A DNA stretch of 64,000 nucleotides from an uncultured Pelagibacteraceae bacterium (GTDB lineage Bacteria > Pseudomonadota > Alphaproteobacteria > Pelagibacterales > Pelagibacteraceae): NCBI GenBank assembly GCA_902631535.1, contig CACOYX010000005.1, forward strand, positions 1-64,000. Reading direction: 5' to 3'. The notes below the pieces were generated by a model that had not been told where the DNA came from, ran no database searches, and was given only the letters and a program-made list of their open reading frames with translations. How positions within the stretch are numbered: position 1 is the first letter of the stretch; each line of letters starts with the position of its first letter. Shown here piece after piece: positions 53,262 through 63,619 of this stretch. The translations under genes and the position numbers were made by a program.

Positions 53262-53708
53262 ATGAAAAAAATAAAAACTATTATACTAATGTTTACTCTA
53301 ACTGTGTCATTAGGCTTATCTGCGTCAGCAAATCCAACAGTAGAGGAAATTATTAAATCTCGAAAAGCAATGTTCAGTGAAAATTATCAAAACGGTAAAA
53401 AAATTTCTATGTTACTTAAGTCAGGTAAAAAAGAGGAAGCTAAACCTGTGATGAAAAAAATTTCAGATAATTATAAAAAACTTTTAGATTATTTTCCTGA
53501 AAATACTAAAGAAGGCTTTAAGACAGAAGCTCTTCCAACTATTTGGGAAAATAAAGATGAATTTAATGCTTTAATGCAAAAAGCATCAGATGATATGCTA
53601 AAACTTGCAAAAGCAATAGATACTGCTGATGACCTTAGAGCGATTCAAAAAGAACTAATGTGGAGTAATTGTTCAGCTTGTCACAATAGATTTAGAGCAC
53701 CTCATTAA
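53262..53708 (+). CDS. Cytochrome c' family protein
   Basis: The 148-residue product has a signal peptide (about 1-23, cleavage near ASA-N), a four-helix-bundle type sequence and a C-terminal CSACHNRF heme-binding motif, as in cytochromes c'. These bind NO or act in electron transfer; the physiological role varies. The start codon is 20 bases from the divergent cytochrome b561 start. The LysE gene follows directly after the stop. Confidence 0.88.
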   Translation: MKKIKTIILMFTLTVSLGLSASANPTVEEIIKSRKAMFSENYQNGKKISMLLKSGKKEEAKPVMKKISDNYKKLLDYFPENTKEGFKTEALPTIWENKDEFNALMQKASDDMLKLAKAIDTADDLRAIQKELMWSNCSACHNRFRAPH

Positions 53709-54302
53709 ATGACATCTCAACTATTTCCAATGATCCTATTTGGGATTGCAACAGCTTTTTCTCCTGGGCCAAATAATATCATGACGTCTTACACAGCTTT
53801 TAATTTTGGAGTCAAAAAAGCTATTCCAACAATGTTAGGTGTTATCATCGGATGGACACTTTTAATTATATTATTACAACTAGGATCAGTTTCAATTTTT
53901 CAAAAATATCATTTTATTCAAACCATTATTAAAGTTTTAGGAACAATTTACCTTTTATATATGGCATACAAGTTATCTTTTGGAGGCCAAAGTAAAGATA
54001 AGAAACTTGATCCAAAACCAGTAACTTTTGTAAATACTTTCTTTTTTCAATTCGTAAATCCAAAAAGTATAATTGTTGGCCTTACTTCAATATCTTTATT
54101 TGTTGATACGGAAAACAATTATTTAAGAGATTCAATTGTTTTAACTATATTATGGTTTTTAATGGCTGTAGGAAGTCAGACGGGTTGGTGTTTGATGGGA
54201 AAATACATGAGAAAATTCGCCACAAGTGATAAATTTATAAAGAATTTTAATTATACAATGTCTTTTTTACTTATCGTTTGCGTAATTTTGTTCTATGTAT
54301 AG
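53709..54302 (+). CDS. LysE/RhtB-family transporter
   Basis: The 197-residue product has six membrane segments and the motif FGIATAFSPGPNNIMTSYTAFNFGVKKAIPT near the start (the classical PGPN form, unlike the copy at 32853) and QFVNPKSIIVGLTSISLF. Exports an amino acid or derivative. It abuts the cytochrome c' gene. Confidence 0.88.
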   Translation: MTSQLFPMILFGIATAFSPGPNNIMTSYTAFNFGVKKAIPTMLGVIIGWTLLIILLQLGSVSIFQKYHFIQTIIKVLGTIYLLYMAYKLSFGGQSKDKKLDPKPVTFVNTFFFQFVNPKSIIVGLTSISLFVDTENNYLRDSIVLTILWFLMAVGSQTGWCLMGKYMRKFATSDKFIKNFNYTMSFLLIVCVILFYV

Positions 54303-54305
54303 CGC

Positions 54306-56981
54306 ATGAAATTTAATAGTAAAGATTCCTTTAAATCACTAGATACTCTTAATTCATCAGGAAAAGATTATAAATATTTCAATTTAAAAACTGCAGAAAA
54401 AAATGGTTTGGAGGGCATATCTAAATTACCAAAGTCACTTAAAGTTTTATTAGAAAACCTTCTGAGATATGAGGACAACGTAACAGTAGATAAAAAACAA
54501 ATATTAGCTTTAAAAGATTGGCTTAAAAATAAAAAATCAAATACAGAAATTGCATATAGGCCCGCACGTACTTTATTGCAAGATTATACAGGAATTCCTG
54601 CTATTGCCGATTTAGCAGCAATGAGAGACGCTGTAAAAGATAAAAATAAAGATCCAGAAAAAATTAATCCACTATCAACTGTTGATTTAGTTATAGACCA
54701 TTCAGTAATGGTCGATGATTATGCGTCAGGAAAATCTTTTAACCAAAATGTTGAAAGAGAATTTTCAAGAAACGGCGAGCGATACTCATTTTTAAAATGG
54801 GGGCAGAAAGCTTTTGATAATTTTAGAGTTGTACCTCCTGGGACAGGAATTTGTCACCAAGTAAATTTAGAATATTTATCCAAAGTTGTCTGGTCATCTA
54901 AAAGTGAGAATAATTTATACGCTTATCCAGATACTTTAGTTGGAACCGATAGTCATACAACAATGGTAAATGGTTTGTCAGTCTTAGGTTGGGGTGTTGG
55001 AGGAATAGAGGCTGAAGCTGCAATGTTAGGTCAGCCTATTTCAATGTTAATTCCGGAAGTTATTGGCGTAGAACTTAAAGGAAAACTGAAGGAAGGAACA
55101 ACTGCAACAGACTTAGTTTTAATCATTGTTGAAATGCTAAGAAAAAAGGGTGTAGTTGGAAAATTTGTTGAGTTTTATGGAGAAGGTTTAAAAAATTTAA
55201 CTTTAGCCGACAGAGCAACAATTGCAAACATGGCTCCCGAGTATGGAGCCACATGTGGTTTCTTCCCAGTTGATGATGAAACTCTTAAATATTTGAAATT
55301 ATCTGGAAGAGATCAGGAAACAATAGCACTAGTCGAGAAATACTCTAAAGAGCAAGGTCTTTGGGCAAGCAATGATGTTGTGTTTACAGATACTCTTTCA
55401 TTAGATGTTGGCAGTGTAGTTACAAGCATTTCTGGACCTAAACGACCGCAGGATAAAGTTTTACTTACAGAGGCTTCGACTGCTTTTGCAAAAGTTTATA
55501 AAACAAACGCAAAAAGAGATGAGCCCATTGAAGCTAAAGTTGAAGGCACTGAATTTAATATAAAAGATGGTGATATTGTAATTGCTGCGATAACATCTTG
55601 CACAAATACCTCAAACCCAAGCGTAATGATTGGTGCAGGTCTTTTAGCAAAAAAAGCCCATGAAAAAGGATTAAAAGTTAAACCTTGGGTAAAAACTTCG
55701 CTAGCACCAGGATCACAAGTTGTAACTGACTATTTAGAAAAAGCAGGTCTAAGTAAATATTTAGATGAACTTGGTTTTAATCTAGTGGGTTATGGCTGTA
55801 CTACTTGTATTGGTAACTCTGGACCTTTAAATCAAAATATATCAGATGCAATAAATAAAAATGATCTTTATGCCGTTTCAGTTTTATCGGGAAATAGGAA
55901 CTTTGAAGGAAGAATTAATCCAGATGTAAAAGCTAATTACTTAGCTTCACCGCCCCTTGTTGTTGCTTATGCTTTGGCAGGTAACATGAATTTTGACATG
56001 TACAAATCTGCACTTGGTAAAGATAAAAATGGCAAAGATATTTTCTTAAAAGACATTTGGCCAAGCAATAAAGAGATTGAAGATTTAATGTTAAGTTCTT
56101 TAAATGCAGATATGTTTAAGCAAAGATATTCAAATGTTTCAGAGGGACCTAAAGAATGGCAAGCTATCAATACAACAGATAGTGATATTTATAACTGGGA
56201 AGCTAATTCTACATACGTTAAAAGACCACCATTTTTTGATGATTTGCCTGATCAACCAGAGGGTTTTAAACCAATAAATGACGCGAGAATTCTTTTATTA
56301 TTAGCTGACACAGTAACTACGGACCATATTTCACCAGCAGGAAGTATAAAAAAAGAAAGTCCTACCGGCGATTATTTTATGAAGCATCAAATACAACAAA
56401 AAGATTTTAACTCTTATGGCGCAAGAAGAGGAAATCATGAAGTAATGATGAGAGGAACTTTTGGAAATATTAAAATTAGAAATGAAATGGCTCCTGGTAC
56501 TGAAGGTGGATTTACAACGTTGCAGCCAGATGGACAAGTTATGAGCGTTTATGAGGCTGCAATGGAATACAAAAAAAGAAAAAATGATTTAGTTGTGATA
56601 GCCGGTAAAGAATACGGAACAGGTTCGTCTAGAGATTGGGCAGCTAAAGGCACAAAACTTTTAGGAATTAAAGCAGTATTAGCAGAGAGTTTTGAGAGAA
56701 TTCATAGATCAAATTTAATTGGCATGGGAGTTTTACCTCTTCAATTTAAAAAAGGTTTCGACCGTAAAAAATTAAACATTACAGGAGCAGAGTTAGTTTC
56801 AGTTGTTGATATTGATAAAGGTGTTAAACCAAGACAAGAGGTAACTTGTGAAATTAAATATCAAGATGGAACTTGTAAAAAAATTCAAATGCTTTGTAGA
56901 ATTGACACCGCTAATGAAGTTGAGTACTACAAAAATGGAGGAATTTTACAGTATGTTTTAAGAAATATGCTTGCCAACTAA
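54306..56981 (+). CDS. acnA: Aconitate hydratase A
   Basis: TCA-cycle isomerisation of citrate and isocitrate; a 4Fe-4S enzyme. The 891-residue product has the AcnA layout with cluster ligands C432 (ITSCTNTSNPS), C498 and C501 (GYGCTTCIGNSG), VVPPGTGICHQVNLEYL near the start, and the swivel domain with GKEYGTGSSRDWAAKGT. Full length. The prpD gene begins right after its stop, so the two are co-transcribed. Confidence 0.97.
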   Translation: MKFNSKDSFKSLDTLNSSGKDYKYFNLKTAEKNGLEGISKLPKSLKVLLENLLRYEDNVTVDKKQILALKDWLKNKKSNTEIAYRPARTLLQDYTGIPAIADLAAMRDAVKDKNKDPEKINPLSTVDLVIDHSVMVDDYASGKSFNQNVEREFSRNGERYSFLKWGQKAFDNFRVVPPGTGICHQVNLEYLSKVVWSSKSENNLYAYPDTLVGTDSHTTMVNGLSVLGWGVGGIEAEAAMLGQPISMLIPEVIGVELKGKLKEGTTATDLVLIIVEMLRKKGVVGKFVEFYGEGLKNLTLADRATIANMAPEYGATCGFFPVDDETLKYLKLSGRDQETIALVEKYSKEQGLWASNDVVFTDTLSLDVGSVVTSISGPKRPQDKVLLTEASTAFAKVYKTNAKRDEPIEAKVEGTEFNIKDGDIVIAAITSCTNTSNPSVMIGAGLLAKKAHEKGLKVKPWVKTSLAPGSQVVTDYLEKAGLSKYLDELGFNLVGYGCTTCIGNSGPLNQNISDAINKNDLYAVSVLSGNRNFEGRINPDVKANYLASPPLVVAYALAGNMNFDMYKSALGKDKNGKDIFLKDIWPSNKEIEDLMLSSLNADMFKQRYSNVSEGPKEWQAINTTDSDIYNWEANSTYVKRPPFFDDLPDQPEGFKPINDARILLLLADTVTTDHISPAGSIKKESPTGDYFMKHQIQQKDFNSYGARRGNHEVMMRGTFGNIKIRNEMAPGTEGGFTTLQPDGQVMSVYEAAMEYKKRKNDLVVIAGKEYGTGSSRDWAAKGTKLLGIKAVLAESFERIHRSNLIGMGVLPLQFKKGFDRKKLNITGAELVSVVDIDKGVKPRQEVTCEIKYQDGTCKKIQMLCRIDTANEVEYYKNGGILQYVLRNMLAN

Positions 56982-58487
56982 ATGAGAGATATAAAAGTAA
57001 AAGTTCATCCATCAAAATCAAATCTTAATAAAGAAGACCAATTAGCTTGGAAAATTGCAGAGATCGCATCGGATAAAGCAAAAATAGACAAAGATGCAGT
57101 CGATATGGTTATCAATAGAATTATTGATAACGCTTCAGTTGCGATTGCTTCGTTTAATAGAAGACCTGTTGTATCAGCTAGAGCTATGGCTTTATCTCAC
57201 TCTAGAAAATCTGGAGCAACTGTCTTTGGTTTAAATCCAAAAATTAAAGTTGATTGCGAATGGGCTGCATGGGCTAATGGAACTGCTGTGAGAGAATTAG
57301 ACTATCACGATACTTTTTTAGCAGCAGATTATAGTCACCCAGGTGACAATATTCCTGCAATTATAGCAGTTGCACAACAAAAAGGATGTAATGGTAAAGA
57401 TTTAATTAAAGGAATACTTACAGGTTACGAAGTACAAGTTAATTTAGTAAAGGGCATTTGCCTTCATGAACATAAAATTGATCATATAGCTCATTTAGGA
57501 CCAAGCGTCGCTGCAGGTTTGGGGAGTTTATTAAATTTAAAAACAGATCTGATTTATCAGTCTGTTCAACAAGCGTTACATATCACTGTTTCAACAAGAC
57601 AATCTAGAAAAGGAGAAATCTCAAGCTGGAAAGCTTTTGCACCAGCTCATGCCGGTAAGCTTGCAGTGGAGGCAGTAGACAGATGTATGAGGGGTGAGGG
57701 TGCGCCATCACCAATTTATGAGGGAGAAGATAGTGTTATTGCTTATGTTTTATCAGGACCAGATAAAGAATATACAGTTCCATTACCAAATGTTAATGAG
57801 CCTAAAAGAGCAATTCTTGAAACTTACACAAAAGAACATTCAGCGGAATATCAATCTCAAGCCTTAATTGATCTAGCTAGAAGCTTACATAAAAAAATAT
57901 CTAATGTTAGCGATATTGTTAGTATTGTAATTGAAACAAGTCATCATACTCACTACGTAATTGGTACCGGAGCAAACGATCCTCAAAAAATGGATCCAAA
58001 AGCGAGCAGGGAAACTTTAGATCACTCTATCATGTATATTTTTGCAGTAGCTCTTGAAGATGGAGCGTGGCACCATGTGAAATCCTACACTCCTCAAAGG
58101 GCGCAAAGAAAAAGCACAGTTGAACTTTGGCAAAAAATTTCAACTAGAGAGGATGTAAGATGGACAGAAAAATATCATGATCCTAATCCTGAAAATAAAT
58201 GTTTTGGTGGAAAAGTAATTATAACAATGAAAGATAAATCGATAATTTCAGAAGAAATAAATGTTGCTGACGCTCATCCAGCAGGCAAAAGACCTTTCAC
58301 AAGAAAAGAATATATTAATAAATTCAAAACTTTAACTGATGGAATTATTTCCAAGAAAGAGTCAGATAGATTTTTAAAATGCGTGCAAAACCTTCCTAAA
58401 TTAAAAGCTAAAGACTTAATAGGTTTAAACGTAGAGGTCAAAAGTTCAATAAAAGATAAGTCTAAAAGCAGTAAAGGTATTTTCTAA
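56982..58487 (+). CDS. prpD: MmgE/PrpD family protein, likely 2-methylcitrate dehydratase
   Basis: The 501-residue product has the MmgE/PrpD fold with [32 protein letters not shown] (in pieces; about 92-123), [27 protein letters not shown] and [20 protein letters not shown]. In PrpD this enzyme dehydrates 2-methylcitrate to 2-methyl-cis-aconitate, which an aconitase can rehydrate; placement after acnA fits that pair. No prpB or prpC lies in the window, so function in the methylcitrate cycle is likely but unproven. Confidence 0.88.
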   Translation: MRDIKVKVHPSKSNLNKEDQLAWKIAEIASDKAKIDKDAVDMVINRIIDNASVAIASFNRRPVVSARAMALSHSRKSGATVFGLNPKIKVDCEWAAWANGTAVRELDYHDTFLAADYSHPGDNIPAIIAVAQQKGCNGKDLIKGILTGYEVQVNLVKGICLHEHKIDHIAHLGPSVAAGLGSLLNLKTDLIYQSVQQALHITVSTRQSRKGEISSWKAFAPAHAGKLAVEAVDRCMRGEGAPSPIYEGEDSVIAYVLSGPDKEYTVPLPNVNEPKRAILETYTKEHSAEYQSQALIDLARSLHKKISNVSDIVSIVIETSHHTHYVIGTGANDPQKMDPKASRETLDHSIMYIFAVALEDGAWHHVKSYTPQRAQRKSTVELWQKISTREDVRWTEKYHDPNPENKCFGGKVIITMKDKSIISEEINVADAHPAGKRPFTRKEYINKFKTLTDGIISKKESDRFLKCVQNLPKLKAKDLIGLNVEVKSSIKDKSKSSKGIF

Positions 58488-59450
58488 CTATTTTATTTTT
58501 CTAGCTAAATCACTAGCACTCAGCCATGCATTTTCAACTTTTGGTCCGTTAAACCAATCTCCACAAACACCTAAATTAATTTTTTTATTCCAAACACTTA
58601 AGTAAGGCGTTTTCTCATAATTATATGAATATTTCCAACCATGAATTTTTTTAAAAATTATTTTATTTTTTTCAAATCCAGTTAATTTTGTAAAACGCGT
58701 AATTAATTGATTCATAATTGATTTATCAGTTTTATACTTGTTAATAGTTTTTTTTGACCATTTGAGCGTTGCTTGAAGTGTCCATAAATTGATATTTGAT
58801 TTAAATCTTTTTTTACTATTTTCATTTGCAACCCAAGCCAAAATATCATCATCAAATTTGATTGAACTAATTGGAAGATTTTTCTGATTTTTAAGAGCAA
58901 CCATCACTGTAATATTAGGTTGCATTTGAACTTTGAGTTTTAAGATATTTTTATCTAAATAATTTTTTGCTAATTTTTTTAATTGAGGAAAAGGGCAAGT
59001 TATTATTAATGATTTAAATTGATATTTTGATTTATTTGTCAATGTAATCTCCCAAAAATATTTTTTGAAATCAATTTTTTTTATTGGTGAAGCGAAGGAC
59101 TGTTTAATATTTTTTAAATTATATTTTACCAAATCATTATTAGCTTTTATACCTATATATTTTGTTGAAAAAGATTTTTTTTCAAATGTAAAATCTAAAT
59201 GATTATCATCCCAGCTTTTTAATATTTTATTTTTACAAAGCCTCTGGATATACTTTAAAAACTGCTTTGATTTTGGAGATATATATTGAACTCCATGATC
59301 AAAGCTTAAATTATTTTTAAATCTTTTGTTTGACGATCTTCCTCCTGGACCTCTTGCTTTATCGAAGACATGAACTGAGTATTTTTTAGATAAAAGGTTT
59401 GCAATTGTAGAGCCAGCAACCCCTGACCCTAGAACACAAAAATCTATCAT
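58488..59450 (-). CDS. FAD/NAD(P)-binding amine oxidoreductase, renalase-like
   Basis: The 320-residue product starts with a dinucleotide-binding motif CVLGSGVAGSTIANLLSKKYSVHVFDKARGPGGRSS (about 4-40, quoted in part) and DHGVQYI, as in the renalase-like branch of the amine oxidase superfamily; GVCGDWFNGPKVENAWLSASDLA near the end closes the flavin site. Substrate unknown. Its start overlaps the TerC gene by 4 bases. Confidence 0.82.
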   Translation of the reverse strand: MIDFCVLGSGVAGSTIANLLSKKYSVHVFDKARGPGGRSSNKRFKNNLSFDHGVQYISPKSKQFLKYIQRLCKNKILKSWDDNHLDFTFEKKSFSTKYIGIKANNDLVKYNLKNIKQSFASPIKKIDFKKYFWEITLTNKSKYQFKSLIITCPFPQLKKLAKNYLDKNILKLKVQMQPNITVMVALKNQKNLPISSIKFDDDILAWVANENSKKRFKSNINLWTLQATLKWSKKTINKYKTDKSIMNQLITRFTKLTGFEKNKIIFKKIHGWKYSYNYEKTPYLSVWNKKINLGVCGDWFNGPKVENAWLSASDLARKIK

Positions 59451-60067
59451 ATTGAGAATAAGAATTTAAATTTCTCGTTAATTGAGAGAACTTCATAGTT
59501 TACAAGTCCACCAATAATTAATTGTAGAGCTATTATTAAAATTACAGCCAGTCCAAGATAGCCAAGCCATTTATGTTTTCTGATAAAATCTGCAAAGTAA
59601 CTAGCAAGAGTAGCGATTAAAAATACTGATAATAAAAGACCAATTACCATTATATGAAAATTCCCTTTTGAGGCCGCTACAACAGCTAACACGTTATCAA
59701 AACTTAAAGTTAGGTCAGCTATTAAAACTTGATAGACACCAGTAGAAAAACTTTTTGGTTCTTTCGATTTTAATTGTGGAGATCTTACTTTATTAAGCCC
59801 GAAGAAATCCTGCCTTAAGTTATTGATAACCCAAATTAAAAGTATCCCGCCTAAAATTTTGACCCACGCGAAGTCAAATATGTAATTTGCTCCGGTAGCA
59901 AAAAAAATTCTAAAAATGAAAGCTCCTGCTACACCTAATGCGATAATTTTTTTTCTATTATCAGGTGCAAAGTTTGCTGCAATAATACCTATAATGATGG
60001 CATTATCTGCAGCCATGACAACATCAATTATAAGTATTTGGAAAGTAATAAATATTTGCTCTAACAT
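59447..60067 (-). CDS. TerC-family membrane protein
   Basis: The 206-residue product has seven or so membrane segments and the two TerC signatures: IIDVVMAADNAIIIGIIA near residues 13-30 and LIADLTLSFDNVLAVVAASKG in the second half, with the acidic residues (D/N pairs) in the membrane thought to bind metal ions. Homologues (Alx, MntP-like, YjbE) handle Mn or Ca. It is co-transcribed with the FAD oxidoreductase. Confidence 0.88.
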   Translation of the reverse strand: MLEQIFITFQILIIDVVMAADNAIIIGIIAANFAPDNRKKIIALGVAGAFIFRIFFATGANYIFDFAWVKILGGILLIWVINNLRQDFFGLNKVRSPQLKSKEPKSFSTGVYQVLIADLTLSFDNVLAVVAASKGNFHIMVIGLLLSVFLIATLASYFADFIRKHKWLGYLGLAVILIIALQLIIGGLVNYEVLSINEKFKFLFSI

Positions 60068-60116
60068 TGTCCTATGAGGTGTATATAAGCTTAATAATAT
60101 ATTTTAAAGCAGAAAA

Positions 60117-61442
60117 ATGAAATTAGCAAAATATTCACAAAAATTTTCAAAAAAACAAATCATATTGTTGTCCATTCCAGTGTTTTTTTCAAACTTGGCA
60201 ATACCTCTAGTTGGAATTGTCGATACTGGCTTGATGGGTAATCTTGGAGAAACAAAATATCTAGCTGCAACGAGCATCGCTACATCAGTAATGACAATGG
60301 TAATTTGGAGCTTTGGCTTTCTAAGAATGGGTACAGTTGGAATTGTTTCCCAAGCTTACGGAAGAGGTGATTATAGAGAAATAGTAAGAACTTTATTAAG
60401 AAATTTTGTAATTGCTATGTTGGTAGCCTTAATTATTATAATTTTAAAACCTTTAATAAATATATCTATTCAACATTTTTTTAATACATCTCTAGAAACA
60501 CAAAAGTTAATTAATTCTTATTTAAATGTTAGAGTTTTTTCAGTTCCTGCTGAATTATCTATCTATATTTTAGTTGGATTTTATCTTGGAATACAAAAAA
60601 CTAAGATATCTAGCTTAATGATTGTAACACTATCTATCTTAAATATAGTTTTTAGTTCCATTTTAGTTTTATCTTATAACTTAAATGTACTTGGTGTTGC
60701 TCTTGGTACTTTATTTGCAAGTTTTATAACAGTAATCATTTTTACATTATTTACCTACCGATTTATAATCACAAAATTAAAATTAATACCTAGATTTGAA
60801 AGAATCGTTATTAAGTCAAAGTTATTAAAATTATTTAATATTAATTTAGATATCTTTATTAGAACTTTGTTTGTCACTTTTGCATTTTTATGGGTCACAT
60901 ATTTAGGTTCACAATTTGGAGAAGATTATTTAGCCGTTAATACGATATTAATGCAGTTTATAATATTAGCTGCTTTTTTTTTAGATGCTTATGCTTTTTC
61001 TACTGAAGGTATAGTGGGTTTTACTATTGGTAGAAAAATTAAAAATTCCTTTTTATCTGTTGTGAAAAATTCTATTCAAATTAGTTTTATTACTGCATTA
61101 ATAGTATCAATTATTTATATAATTTTTTTCAAGCAAATAATTAATATAATTACAGATATAGAATTATTAAGATTTATTTCTTATAAACATTTTTTATGGG
61201 TAATTATAATTCCACCTATTGCAGCGTTTTGTTATCAACTTGATGGTATATTCATAGGTGCTTCACAAACAAAAGACATGAGAAACGCTATGATATTTTC
61301 AGTAATAAGTTTTATTGTTATATCAATTTATTTATCTAAATATTTTGGCAATCATGGATTATGGTTTTCCCTTATGTGTTTTATGATATTAAGATCTTTA
61401 ACATTAAGGTTTTATTTTAATAAGATTTTAAGAAAGTTTTAA
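60117..61442 (+). CDS. MATE-family efflux transporter (DinF type)
   Basis: The 441-residue product has twelve membrane segments in two MATE halves; the first contains SIPVFFSNLAIPLVGIVDTGLMGNLG and GFLRMGTVGIVSQAYGRGD, typical of DinF-like members, the second ILAAFFLDAYAFSTEGIVGFTIGRK. It exports cationic compounds or toxic metabolites using Na or H gradients. The stop overlaps the next gene by one base. Confidence 0.9.
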   Translation: MKLAKYSQKFSKKQIILLSIPVFFSNLAIPLVGIVDTGLMGNLGETKYLAATSIATSVMTMVIWSFGFLRMGTVGIVSQAYGRGDYREIVRTLLRNFVIAMLVALIIIILKPLINISIQHFFNTSLETQKLINSYLNVRVFSVPAELSIYILVGFYLGIQKTKISSLMIVTLSILNIVFSSILVLSYNLNVLGVALGTLFASFITVIIFTLFTYRFIITKLKLIPRFERIVIKSKLLKLFNINLDIFIRTLFVTFAFLWVTYLGSQFGEDYLAVNTILMQFIILAAFFLDAYAFSTEGIVGFTIGRKIKNSFLSVVKNSIQISFITALIVSIIYIIFFKQIINIITDIELLRFISYKHFLWVIIIPPIAAFCYQLDGIFIGASQTKDMRNAMIFSVISFIVISIYLSKYFGNHGLWFSLMCFMILRSLTLRFYFNKILRKF

Positions 61443-62308
61443 TGCTATTTCTATATAAAATCCCAGGATACATCCTTCTTTTATTTGGAGGATTTTGTCT
61501 AAGTTGGGGTGGTTTTATTATCAGATCATTTGAAGAAGCAACAGTTTGGCAAATTTTATTATTGCGATCTGTTTTCTTTATGATTGCATTAATGTTCTTC
61601 TTAATTGTAACTTACAAAAAAAATACAATTAAAATTATAAAAGATGCTGGTTTCCCTGCTGTACTTGGAGGGTTAGTAATGTCTTTGAGTTTTATCGCAT
61701 TCGTAGTTTCGATGAGTATCACTACAGTTGCTAATGTTGTATTCATTATAAGTACTCAAACAATGTTTTTAGCAATTTTTGGTTATATTTATTTAAAAGA
61801 AAAAATTTCATTAATAAGTTTCTTCTCAATTTTATTAGCAATGGGAGGGATCACTATAATGGTTGGAGATTCTCTTTCAACTGGCTCCTTTTTAGGAAAT
61901 ATTGTTGCATTAGCGATCCCGATAAATTTTTCAATATTAGTAATGATTATTAGAAAAAATAAAAATTTAGATATGGTACCTGCAATTTTTTACTCAGGAA
62001 TTTTTAGTATTATTTATGGATTAATTCTTTCAGAGTCATTTGTATTTACTAGTCATGATATTTTAATGGGTTTTTTTCTTGGAGTTCCTCAACTTGCTTT
62101 TGGATTTATCTGCATCACTATTGGATCGAGAACAACTCCTTCAACTACGATCGGTCTATTAATGTTAACTGAGACTTTATTTGCACCTGTATGGGTATGG
62201 ATATTCCTAAACGAGATACCACCTTTAAGTGTGCTTATTGGAGGATGTGTAATAATCACTGCAATTATCCTAAAAAGCTTAGATAAAAATAAAGTCACAT
62301 CTCAATAA
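61442..62308 (+). CDS. EamA/DMT-family transporter
   Basis: The 288-residue product has ten membrane segments in two EamA repeats (about 5-140 and 152-282), with LLFGGFCLSWGGFIIRSFEEATVWQILLLRS at the start and TETLFAPVWVWIFLNEIPPLSVLIGG at the end. The substrate is not known. Translationally coupled to the MATE gene. Confidence 0.87.
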   Translation: MLFLYKIPGYILLLFGGFCLSWGGFIIRSFEEATVWQILLLRSVFFMIALMFFLIVTYKKNTIKIIKDAGFPAVLGGLVMSLSFIAFVVSMSITTVANVVFIISTQTMFLAIFGYIYLKEKISLISFFSILLAMGGITIMVGDSLSTGSFLGNIVALAIPINFSILVMIIRKNKNLDMVPAIFYSGIFSIIYGLILSESFVFTSHDILMGFFLGVPQLAFGFICITIGSRTTPSTTIGLLMLTETLFAPVWVWIFLNEIPPLSVLIGGCVIITAIILKSLDKNKVTSQ

Positions 62309-62350
62309 TTATATTTGACATTTTGGGTTTTTTCGATGAAAGTCAACGTG

Positions 62351-62511
62351 TAACGGGAGAGACCAATTTTTGGCGCCGAAGGAGCAACCACCCCGGAAAC
62401 TCTCAGGCAAAAGGACCGTTGCCGTAATAACTCTGGAAAGCAGGCTTTGGCCTCACCGAAGGATTAAATCTCTCAGGTACATAGACAGATGGGGTTAGAA
62501 AAGAGTTATTA
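62351..62511 (+). promoter_or_regulatory. Tandem glycine riboswitch upstream of gcvT
   Basis: Aptamer 1 (about 62352-62420) has GGGAGAGACC, GCGCCGAAGGAGCAA, AACTCTCAGGCAAAAGGACCG and a P1 of AACGG/CCGTT. Aptamer 2 (about 62431-62494) has CTCTGGAAAGC, CACCGAAGGATTAAA, TCTCAGGTACATAGACAGATGGGG. These are the conserved cores of the two-domain glycine riboswitch. P1 of aptamer 2 is TCTG (62432-62435) with CAGA (62485-62488). A competing 10-bp helix, TAATAACTCT (62425-62434) with AGAGTTATTA (62502-62511), covers the gcvT ribosome site and the A of its ATG. No terminator is seen, so control is probably translational. Confidence 0.93.
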
Positions 62512-63605
62512 TGGAAGAACAAAAAACAGCTTTATATAATTACCATAAGAATCTTGGTGCTAAATTTGTTTCCTTTGCAGGTTATGAAATGCCAATTCAA
62601 TACAAAGATGGAATTGTAAAAGAACATATTTCAACAAGATCATACGCAGGTTTTTTTGATGTTTCTCATATGGGACAGTTTTTTTTAGAGGGAGACAAGA
62701 CATTAACTGATGCTTTAGAAAAAATTATTCCAGCAGATCTTAGATCTTTAAAACTAAATCATTCTAAATATTCTTTCTTACTAAATAACGAAGGAGGAAT
62801 TATAGATGATTTAATTATTACAAAAACCTCTAAAGGATTCTGCATAATATTAAATGCAGCATGTAAAGATAATGATGTAAAACAAATTGAAAAATTTTTA
62901 AAAAAAGATCACAAATATTTTTTAAATAACGATTTATCCTTGATAGCATTACAAGGACCAAAAGCAGTTGAGATTTTAGAAAAACTTGTACCTGGTGTTT
63001 CGAATTTGAAGTTTATGACAGGTGATAATTTTAAGTTTGATAATGAAGACTTATATATAACTAGATCTGGATATACTGGTGAAGATGGTTTTGAAATATC
63101 TATTCCAAACATTAAAGTTGAAAAACTTATTTCATTCTTAAAAGAAAACAAAGTTAATGCTGTAGGATTAGGAGCCAGAGATACATTGAGACTTGAGGCT
63201 GGACTATGTTTATATGGTCATGATTTAAATGAAAAGATTAATCCTATTGAAGCTAATTTAAAATGGGCGATTGCTAAGAGAAGACGCGAAGAAGGTGGCT
63301 TTAATGGTTGGGAAAAAATCAAAAAATTAATTGAAAATGGTAGTGAAAAAAAAAGAGTTGGTATTTTGCCTGAAGGAAGAATTATTGCTAGAGAAAATAC
63401 CAAAATTTTTTCTGAAAGCGGAGAAGAGATTGGTTTAATAACTAGTGGAACTTTTGGCCCAAGTGTAAACGCACCAGTTGCAATGGGATATATTTATACA
63501 AAACATGCAGAAATTGGAACAAAAGTTCATTTGGAAATAAGAGGAAAGAAACATGGGGGTAAAGTTTCTGAACTTCCTTTTTTCAAGAAGAGTTATGTTA
63601 AATAA
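62511..63605 (+). CDS. gcvT: Aminomethyltransferase GcvT (glycine cleavage T protein)
   Basis: T protein of the glycine cleavage system: moves the methylene group from lipoyl-bound aminomethyl to tetrahydrofolate. The 364-residue product has [21 protein letters not shown] at the start, [28 protein letters not shown] and [21 protein letters not shown], all conserved in GcvT. The ribosome site (AAGAG, 5 bases before ATG) lies in the alternative helix of the glycine riboswitch. gcvH follows after 14 bases. Confidence 0.96.
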   Translation: MEEQKTALYNYHKNLGAKFVSFAGYEMPIQYKDGIVKEHISTRSYAGFFDVSHMGQFFLEGDKTLTDALEKIIPADLRSLKLNHSKYSFLLNNEGGIIDDLIITKTSKGFCIILNAACKDNDVKQIEKFLKKDHKYFLNNDLSLIALQGPKAVEILEKLVPGVSNLKFMTGDNFKFDNEDLYITRSGYTGEDGFEISIPNIKVEKLISFLKENKVNAVGLGARDTLRLEAGLCLYGHDLNEKINPIEANLKWAIAKRRREEGGFNGWEKIKKLIENGSEKKRVGILPEGRIIARENTKIFSESGEEIGLITSGTFGPSVNAPVAMGYIYTKHAEIGTKVHLEIRGKKHGGKVSELPFFKKSYVK

Positions 63606-63619
63606 TAAAGGAGCTAAAG

